Assembly: GCA_031269135.1 (NCBI GenBank)
Contig: JAISZP010000267.1
Location: 1-5,180 of the forward strand
Source of the DNA: Deltaproteobacteria bacterium
GTDB lineage: Bacteria; Desulfobacterota; Desulfarculia; Adiutricales; Adiutricaceae
DNA length: 5,180 nucleotides
Direction: 5' to 3'
The stretch's first letter is position 1, and each line of letters starts with the position of its first letter. Shown here piece by piece: positions 1 through 4,399 of this stretch. A model generated the notes under the pieces. That model was given only the letters and a program-made list of their open reading frames with translations. It was not told the origin of the DNA and did not search any database. The position numbers and the translations under genes were made by a program.

Positions 1-1
1 C

Positions 2-985
2 GTCAATCCCAAGGGGCAACCGACCGGCTTGTTGAAGCACCTGGTCAAGAGTCTGCCGGAAACGATTTATTATCCCGACAGCCAGCCCAAGGCCCTTTTG
101 GATAAGATCTCCGATGCGACCGAGCTCGCTTCTAAACATCTCGCCTTGGGAGCGGGATCTTCTCCTCAGATTTATCACCTCTTTCGGGTGCTCCGACCGA
201 AGCATACCGTCATAATAGGACCGGCATTTTCGGAATACGCCCAAGCGGCCGCCGCCTTCGGCGGAAAATATGCTTACGTGACCGCGTCTTCCGAAAAAGG
301 TTTTGAGGTGGATGAGGCGGTCATCGATCTCGCCGTCAAACAAAAACCTGATTTGGTTTTCGTCGCCAACCCGAGCAATCCGACCGGACTATTGCTTCCC
401 CGGCAGTCTCTTGAACGCCTGTTGAGAGAAGCTCGCAAAGAAAATTTTCACGTGGTGGTCGATGAAGCCTTTTTCGACTTTTCCGACGGCGGCTGCAGCG
501 CTATGGCAGGCGTCGGGAAAAACTCAAGACTAATCGTTTTGAGGTCTTTGACTAAGATATACGCCATTGCGGGCCTGCGCCTAGCGTACCTGGCCGGGCC
601 GCCCAAGTTCGTGGAGAAATTCAATCAAACTTCGGAACCCTGGTCGTTGAACACTCTGGCCATCGCCGCCGGACTATACTGTCTGGACCAAGTCGATTTT
701 ATTCAAGAAAGCAGAGCTTATCTTAAACGCTTGAAATCGCAATTTTACGATCTTTTGAATAAATACTTTCATCTATACCCTACCGACGTCAACTATGTTT
801 TAGCTCATACGAAAGATAAGGTTGGAGATTTGGTCGATTTTTTATTCGATAAAGGGATACTCGTCAGAGACGCAAGCGATATGCATGGTCTGTCTCCCGG
901 ATTTTTACGCCTGGCCATAAAGCCGTCGGCTCAAATAAAGCGGCTGGTCGCCGCAATGGAGGATTATTCTGCCGGAACTACCTGA
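2..985 (+). CDS. cobD: CobD-type PLP-dependent aminotransferase / L-threonine-O-3-phosphate decarboxylase (5' partial)
   Basis: Fold-type I PLP enzyme of the HisC/CobD branch. CobD decarboxylates threonine phosphate to (R)-1-amino-2-propanol phosphate for the nucleotide loop of cobalamin, in the cytosol. Numbering from the first in-window codon (position 2), I see VNPKGQPTG at 1-9, matching the N-terminal NxNPxG signature; a PAFSEY segment; NPSNPTG with PLP-contacting Asn126; VVDEAFFDF with Asp154 (pyridine nitrogen); SLTK with Schiff-base Lys185; AGLRLAY with Arg193; PWSLN; GILVRD; and FLRLAIKP with Arg303 (substrate carboxylate). PAFSEY, PWSLN and GILVRDAS followed by HGLSPGFLR agree better with CobD than with HisC from memory of the families, but a HisC or another aminotransferase role is not excluded. 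The frame is open to the window edge and conserved sequence lies before the first in-window start codon (TTG at 29), so the real start is upstream. The 3' end overlaps mutM by 17 nt. Confidence 0.8.
   Translation, partial: VNPKGQPTGLLKHLVKSLPETIYYPDSQPKALLDKISDATELASKHLALGAGSSPQIYHLFRVLRPKHTVIIGPAFSEYAQAAAAFGGKYAYVTASSEKGFEVDEAVIDLAVKQKPDLVFVANPSNPTGLLLPRQSLERLLREARKENFHVVVDEAFFDFSDGGCSAMAGVGKNSRLIVLRSLTKIYAIAGLRLAYLAGPPKFVEKFNQTSEPWSLNTLAIAAGLYCLDQVDFIQESRAYLKRLKSQFYDLLNKYFHLYPTDVNYVLAHTKDKVGDLVDFLFDKGILVRDASDMHGLSPGFLRLAIKPSAQIKRLVAAMEDYSAGTT
958..971 (+). promoter_or_regulatory. Ribosome binding site and CTG initiation codon of mutM
   Basis: A perfect GGAGG (958-962) lies inside the last codons of cobD. 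It is followed by ATTATT as a 6-nt spacer and then CTG at 969-971, directly before the CCG GAA codons for the catalytic Pro-Glu. ATT at 963 or 966 would add residues before Pro and block the N-terminal proline chemistry, so CTG is the only start that fits. Confidence 0.75.
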
Positions 986-1826
986 AGCTCAAACTATGGC
1001 TAGCGACCTTAACCGCTTAGTCGCCGGAAAGACCATAGAGGACGTCAAAGTCTCTTTTTGGCCGATAGTCGCGACCGACCACGATAGTTTCATAAAGCAT
1101 CTCATCGGTCAAAAAGTGCGAAGCGTAACCCGACTTGGGAAATGGGTGAAGTTTAATTTTCGCTCTGAGAGCAGTTTGCTGGCGCACCTTAAGATGACGG
1201 GGCAATTTATCAGCGGCCCCTGGCCGTCAGATGAATTCCCAAATAAATTCTCAGATGCGTCATCAGCCTGGCCGCCTCACGCCAGGGCCGCGTTTTTATT
1301 TTCGGACGGGAAACGAAAAGAGGCTATTTTTTACAGCGACGTCAGAAAATTCGGGCGTCTGAGGCTCTTCGACAAATCGTCGGTCGATGGCTTCCTGAAA
1401 TCTCTTAAACTCGGGCCTGACGCTCTTACGATTAGTCGCCAAGACTTCCATAATAGAATTGTTGGCAGCAAAAAGCCCATTAAACAGGTCCTTTTGGATC
1501 AAACGGTGCTGGCCGGCTTAGGCAACATCTACGCCGACGAAAGCCTTTTCGCCGCCGGCTTGTCGCCCCATAGGAAGGCGCGCGAACTCGCCGAACAAGA
1601 GTCCGGCCGCCTCTTGGTCGAGATTAAGAGGATCTTGATTGAGGCCATCGAAAACCGCGGCTCGACTGTCGACAACTATCAAAGTTTAGAGGGACCCGGT
1701 TCCTACCAATCCAGTCATCAAGTCTACGGCAAAGGCGGGCGGCTTTGCCCGAAGTGCTCCGGCGCTCTCGTCCGCACGATCATCGGCGGCCGCTCGAGCG
1801 TTCATTGCCCAAACTGTCAATCATGA
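969..1826 (+). CDS. mutM: Formamidopyrimidine-DNA glycosylase MutM/Fpg, CTG start
   Basis: Bifunctional base-excision-repair enzyme that removes 8-oxoguanine and formamidopyrimidines and cleaves the abasic strand. From a CTG start at 969 the protein is 285 residues, normal for the family, and begins M-PELPEAQT. Pro2 is the family's Schiff-base nucleophile and Glu3 the general acid. Lys58 (in RLGKW) sits where E. coli Lys57 (Met removed) lies. Further landmarks are HLKMTGQF, SDVRKFGRL with Arg126, the helix-two-turn-helix with GLGNIYADE (Asn186), RGSTVDNYQ, and a C-terminal zinc finger with Cys260, Cys263, Cys280 and Cys283 and Arg275. The first ATG (996) would delete the catalytic Pro-Glu, so it cannot be the start of an active enzyme. 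The CTG lies 6 nt after GGAGG (958-962). The gene overlaps the end of cobD, implying co-transcription and translational coupling. Family assignment is very secure; the start is strongly inferred. Confidence 0.95.
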   Translation: MPELPEAQTMASDLNRLVAGKTIEDVKVSFWPIVATDHDSFIKHLIGQKVRSVTRLGKWVKFNFRSESSLLAHLKMTGQFISGPWPSDEFPNKFSDASSAWPPHARAAFLFSDGKRKEAIFYSDVRKFGRLRLFDKSSVDGFLKSLKLGPDALTISRQDFHNRIVGSKKPIKQVLLDQTVLAGLGNIYADESLFAAGLSPHRKARELAEQESGRLLVEIKRILIEAIENRGSTVDNYQSLEGPGSYQSSHQVYGKGGRLCPKCSGALVRTIIGGRSSVHCPNCQS

Positions 1827-1858
1827 CGAAAATTCCCGATACGAAACCAACTGTATGA
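1823..1858 (+). CDS. 11-codon mini-ORF bridging mutM and namZ
   Basis: A short frame reading MTKIPDTKPTV. Its ATG (1823-1825) overlaps the mutM TGA (1824-1826) as ATGA, and its own TGA (1856-1858) overlaps the namZ ATG (1855-1857), again as ATGA. There is no strong Shine-Dalgarno directly before either ATG, so the layout would suit termination-reinitiation passing ribosomes from mutM to namZ. It could also be a chance frame, or the former N-terminus of namZ separated by a frameshift. No function is claimed for the peptide. Confidence 0.25.
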   Translation: MTKIPDTKPTV

Positions 1859-3054
1859 CTTTCATTCCCAGCCATCGTTTTAAAAGAGCCCCTGTCCAAA
1901 CCGGTCTTGAACTCTTCGTCGAAGAGCATCTCGGCTCTTATCGAGGCAAGCGTCTGGGTCTTTTAGCCAACCAGGCCTCGGTCGATCATGCCTATCGTCA
2001 CGCTCTGGAGCTGTTGGACAGCGCCCTCAAAGACCATGTCAAGGTCCTGTTTTCCCCCCAGCACGGCTGGGCGGGAGAAAAGCAGGACAACATGGTCGAG
2101 TCCCTCGACGCCAAGACCGGCGACGGAAGACCTATCTACAGTCTCTACGGCGAGAGCCGGGCGCCGACCTTAGAGATGCTCTCGGAAATAGACGCGCTGC
2201 TGATCGATCTCCCCGACGTCGGGACCAGGGTCTACACCTTCGCTCAAACGATGTCGCTATGTTTGGAGGTCGCCTCAAAGGCCCATATTGAGGTGGTTGT
2301 GCTTGATCGCCCTAACCCTATATCGGGCGCGGAAAGGGAAGGCAATCTGCTTGACGACGACTGCGTTTCGTTTGTGGGCTTCCATCCCATACCGATGCGC
2401 CACGGCTTGACCTTAGGAGAACTCGCTCTTTTCGTCAACTCAAGATTGAAAGACCCTGCGGCCCTGACCATAGTCCCGGTCAAGGGTTGGAAAAGGGAGA
2501 TGTATTTTAACGATACGGACCTAAACTGGGTCCTTCCTTCTCCAAACCTCCCCAACCCGGTGAGCGCTTGGCTCTATCCCGGTCAGGTGCTGTGGGAAGG
2601 TACCAACGTTTCCGAAGCAAGAGGCACCACGGCGCCCTTTCACGTGGTTGGGGCGCCGTTCATGAAGGCGACGACGATAGCCCGGGAATTGGAAGGCTTT
2701 AAACTGCCGGGAGTCGTCTTTCGCCCGACTTCTTTTCAGCCCACTTTCAACAAATGGGCCGGAGAACTCTGTCAAGGCGTGCAGATTCACCCCCAAGATC
2801 GCTCCTACAAGCCTTTGTTGACGTCTCTGACCATCCTGCAAATCGTCCTCAAACTCCACCCTGATTCTTTTCGCCTCAAAGATCCTCCTTACGAATACGA
2901 ATGGAATCGCCGCCCCATTGATTTAATCTTAGGTCGCAAATCCATCTTCGACGACTTGTCGGTCGGCGCAGCGGCCTTCGACATATGGCGTTCTTTTGCG
3001 GCGGAGCTGGGAGAGTTTGAAAGGCAGGTCAAGGATATCCTCCTGTACCGCTGA
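1855..3054 (+). CDS. namZ: DUF1343 / NamZ-type exo-beta-N-acetylmuramidase, cytosolic
   Basis: Member of the DUF1343 (YbbC/NamZ, GH171) family, in which characterised members release N-acetylmuramic acid from the non-reducing end of peptidoglycan fragments. The 399 residues carry the whole family pattern: GKRLGLLANQAS (31-42), FSPQHGW (66-72) then GEKQDNMVES, YSLYG (95-99), DLPDVGTRVYTF (118-129), LDRPNP (150-155), MRHGLTLGEL (181-190), PSPNLPN (228-234), EGTNVSEARGTTAPF (248-262), GAPF (266-269), and a C-terminal substrate region with VVFRPTSFQPTF. The common PEHG motif is PQHG here, which I recall from other members of a GEKQDNM-type subgroup. There is no hydrophobic N-terminal stretch, so the enzyme should be cytosolic and act on imported muropeptides or in recycling. 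ATG 1855 is the only candidate start in this frame between the mutM stop and the conserved domain. The Shine-Dalgarno is poor, suggesting coupling to mutM. It ends in TGA, and no terminator is visible before the following relic. Confidence 0.9.
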   Translation: MTFIPSHRFKRAPVQTGLELFVEEHLGSYRGKRLGLLANQASVDHAYRHALELLDSALKDHVKVLFSPQHGWAGEKQDNMVESLDAKTGDGRPIYSLYGESRAPTLEMLSEIDALLIDLPDVGTRVYTFAQTMSLCLEVASKAHIEVVVLDRPNPISGAEREGNLLDDDCVSFVGFHPIPMRHGLTLGELALFVNSRLKDPAALTIVPVKGWKREMYFNDTDLNWVLPSPNLPNPVSAWLYPGQVLWEGTNVSEARGTTAPFHVVGAPFMKATTIARELEGFKLPGVVFRPTSFQPTFNKWAGELCQGVQIHPQDRSYKPLLTSLTILQIVLKLHPDSFRLKDPPYEYEWNRRPIDLILGRKSIFDDLSVGAAAFDIWRSFAAELGEFERQVKDILLYR

Positions 3055-3061
3055 TTGGAGA

Positions 3062-3728
3062 ATATTGATCCTATTTGCTCTAATGTTTCAGTCGGGCTAT
3101 CCGACAATTATGGACAGGGCGCCGGGTATAGGAAACGTATATAGTCTTGATTATCCGACCCTTGAGGCAAAAAGCCGCTTTAGGCGAAATACATTTGTTT
3201 AATGACCCATACTACGCAATCACTAACTATTTCAGTTTCTATAATAAGGCGAAGTCCATGCTTGAAGGCCTCTTGACTAAAGACGAAAACAAATTTGAAG
3301 AATCTTTCGAAAGTATCATCAATAACTTTGCCGATGATCATTTGAAAGCCTACGAAGACGCTTATGTCGCTTTTTTTCAATTCGCCATGGTTTTGGCAGG
3401 CGAAACTATTTATAAAGAGCGACATGCATCGGACGATCGAATTGATTTGCTGTTTTAGGATTCGGATCAAGGTGATTTTATTATTGAGTTCAAATACCTT
3501 GATCTCGGAAGCGAAAGCAATGACGATAGGTATTCAACGGATGACAAGGCTGCTATACGTGAAAAAAAGGAAAATTTGACTCTGGAGGTCGAAAAGCAGA
3601 TAGATTCTAAAAAATACGCCGTAAAATTCAAGGGAACAGGCGGAAAAATCTATAAGGTTCCCCTGATTACAGCCAGCCGTAGCGACGTTTTTGTTAAATT
3701 TGTCGAAGAACCTAATTGGATCGTTTAA
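3062..3728 (+). pseudogene. C-terminal relic of an AAA-ATPase-like / PD-(D/E)XK nuclease family protein
   Basis: Relic of the C-terminal portion of the AAA-ATPase-like (PF09820-type) plus PD-(D/E)XK (DUF1703-type) family, whose cellular role is not established. It begins with LFALMFQSGYPTI, the family's linker after the ATPase region, only about 20 nt after the namZ stop; the N-terminal ATPase part is missing. The frame of YSLDYPTLEAK is lost near the A5 run at 3169-3173. Removing one A joins it to GEIHLFNDPYYAITNYF in the next frame. The nuclease signature then shows: Asp in RIDLL at 3444-3446, a TAG at 3456-3458, and IIEFKY with Glu 3486 and Lys 3492. After the TAG the frame stays open to a natural-looking end (TAA 3726-3728), including EVEKQIDSKKYAVKF and KIYKVPLITA. 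Truncation, frameshift and stop together make a functional product unlikely. Confidence 0.8.
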
Positions 3729-3757
3729 AGCTGGCCAAGCCGCCATTACGCCTAGCA

Positions 3758-3795
3758 TAGAAAAGCCTAGCCGCTTTAGTGAAGAGGCTTTTCTA
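3758..3795. terminator. 11-bp inverted repeat, possible bidirectional terminator
   Basis: A perfect 11-bp inverted repeat, TAGAAAAGCCT (3758-3768) and AGGCTTTTCTA (3785-3795), encloses a 16-nt loop. The T-run lies inside the right arm and is followed by ATTTT on the + strand; on the minus strand the left arm also supplies TTTT. It sits between the stop of the + strand nuclease relic (3728) and the stop of the minus-strand relic (3799), where a shared terminator of two convergent genes would be expected. The stem is short in GC, so efficiency is doubtful. Confidence 0.45.
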
Positions 3796-3874
3796 ATTTT
3801 AAACGACATGTCGAAGCGATTCCAACCAAAAGCTCATCTCGGATTGAAGAGGCGCCATTTCTGATTTATCCACG

Positions 3875-3882
3875 CCTTCCTT
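3875..3882. repeat. 4-bp tandem duplication (cctt x2)
   Basis: cctt repeated twice on the + strand. Removing one unit rejoins MAFIE to GVDKSEM in the minus-strand relic 3799-4104. Short repeats of this size are common by chance, so its weight comes only from restoring the frame. Confidence 0.35.
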
Positions 3883-3986
3883 CAATAAAGGCCATGTACT
3901 TCTTCTCATTTTTTTCGCCAATTTCGTGGTTCCAGCTTGCCAGCGTCAATTGCGAAAAGATGCCCCATAGGAACTGAAAAACGCGA

Positions 3987-4002
3987 CCAAAGGTCGAAAG
4001 GT
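3987..4002. repeat. 8-bp imperfect tandem duplication
   Basis: ccaaaggt followed by cgaaaggt on the + strand (7 of 8 bases identical). Removing one unit restores a continuous minus-strand reading frame through the decayed gene at 3799-4104, so it is probably a replication-slippage scar. Confidence 0.5.
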
Positions 4003-4119
4003 TTTATTATGAAGTCGGAGGTCGACAATATCTCCGACCAGGTTAGACGGTAGAGCCTGCCAATCAGTTATCCCGCTCTAGGCTTCCTTTTGGAAATTGC
4101 TCATTGATCGCTTAATTTC

Positions 4120-4340
4120 TTAATGTCTTGATGACTTGATGACGGAACAATCATATCCGCTAACGGCGCCGACCCACATTAGCCTCTGGTTTTTCAAGGC
4201 GACCGCAAGGGCAAGACTGTTGCTCTGCAGTTGTTTGCTCTTGGCCTGTTCGTCAGGGTTTCTCAGAAAAAGTTGTATTGTTGCCTGAGTAGTGGTATCA
4301 TAAGTGGAATTATAGTCAGCGGATAAATAAAATTTTATGA
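4120..4340 (-). pseudogene. Possible relic of a small protein, C-terminal part
   Basis: On the minus strand a frame is open from 4392 to the TAA at 4122-4120 (90 codons) but has no usable start codon. From about 4332 downward it looks protein-like: FYLSADYNSTYD, ATIQLFLRNPDEQAK, SNSLALAVALKNQRLMWVGA, GYDCSVIKSS. The order of an NP-x-K stretch, a short hydrophobic helix ending in a basic turn, a strand, then Cys-x-Val-Ile near the C-terminus recalls small secreted proteins of Gammaproteobacteria that end with a CxxxPVI-type motif; this is a weak memory-based resemblance. Collapsing the tandem cttgatga repeat at 4127-4142 would change the end to SVIKTLRN. The N-terminus is missing, possibly replaced by the AT-rich leader of the gene at 4397. 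The stop is 15 nt upstream of the start of the next minus-strand relic. Confidence 0.3.
4127..4142. repeat. 8-bp perfect tandem duplication (cttgatga x2)
   Basis: Two identical adjacent copies of cttgatga, with a related cttaatgt-like stretch just before. It lies at the 3' end of the minus-strand frame that stops at 4120 and shifts its last codons. Confidence 0.6.
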
Positions 4341-4341
4341 T
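4313..4341 (+). promoter_or_regulatory. Possible sigma-70-type promoter for the ATPase-like gene
   Basis: TAGTCA (4313-4318, 4 of 6 to TTGACA), a 17-nt spacer, and TATGAT (4336-4341, 5 of 6 to TATAAT) lie in the AT-rich leader. Transcription would start near 4348, giving a leader of about 50 nt. AT-rich sequence produces such matches easily. A weaker pair (TTGTAT at 4273, TATCAT at 4296) is an alternative. Confidence 0.3.
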
Positions 4342-4380
4342 AATTGTGACTAAGTTTTTATTTAACTTTGGATAAATAAA
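4321..4380. repeat. 11-bp direct repeat ggataaataaa, 49 bp apart
   Basis: Exact copies at 4321-4331 and 4370-4380, one on each side of an AT-rich stretch just before the ribosome binding site of the ATPase-like gene. The flanks do not match beyond 11 bp. Either a pair of regulator sites or a coincidence of AT-rich sequence. Confidence 0.4.
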
Positions 4381-4384
4381 TTGC

Positions 4385-4399
4385 AGGAGAAATTAAATG
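4385..4399 (+). promoter_or_regulatory. Ribosome binding site of the ATPase-like gene
   Basis: AGGAGA (4385-4390) is followed by a 6-nt spacer (aattaa) and ATG at 4397. This is a strong signal and fixes the start at the family's typical N-terminus (LPVGTAAFDFF). Confidence 0.75.

Larger units (their letters stand above)
3799..4104 (-). pseudogene. Decayed unknown gene of about 97 codons, broken by tandem duplications
   Basis: I do not recognise the family. On the minus strand ATG 4104-4102 opens MSNFQKEA, then a TAG (4080-4078), then SGITDWQALPSN and GDIVDLRLHNKTF. At 3987-4002 an imperfect 8-bp tandem repeat (acctttcg, acctttgg on the minus strand) breaks the frame; collapsing one copy gives HNKTFGRVFQFLWGIFSQ, LASWNHEIGEKNEKKYMAFIE. 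A 4-bp tandem repeat (aagg twice, 3875-3882) breaks it again; collapsing it gives IEGVDKSEMAPL, then SEMSFWLESLRHVV and TAA at 3801-3799. The 8- and 4-bp additions sum to 12, so the first and last parts are in the same frame, as expected of one ancestral gene. The composite is rich in helix-forming charged and aromatic residues. This reading is my reconstruction and depends on composition and frame logic, not on a recognised homologue. Confidence 0.4.

Noticed and set aside
29..985. cobD-like gene starting at TTG 29
   Set aside because: Conserved N-terminal sequence (NPKGQP) lies before it in the same open frame, so the gene starts outside the window.
996..1826. mutM starting at ATG 996
   Set aside because: It would remove the catalytic Pro-Glu and has no suitable Shine-Dalgarno; the in-frame CTG at 969 restores both.
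2244..2859. Minus-strand frames of about 100 codons opposite namZ, and others opposite mutM and the relics
   Set aside because: They are shadows of well-supported + strand genes; their translations show no recognisable motifs.
4014..4038. 7-bp inverted repeat GTCGGAG / CTCCGAC as a regulatory hairpin or terminator
   Set aside because: It lies inside the reconstructed minus-strand coding sequence, has no T-run, and is short enough to be chance.
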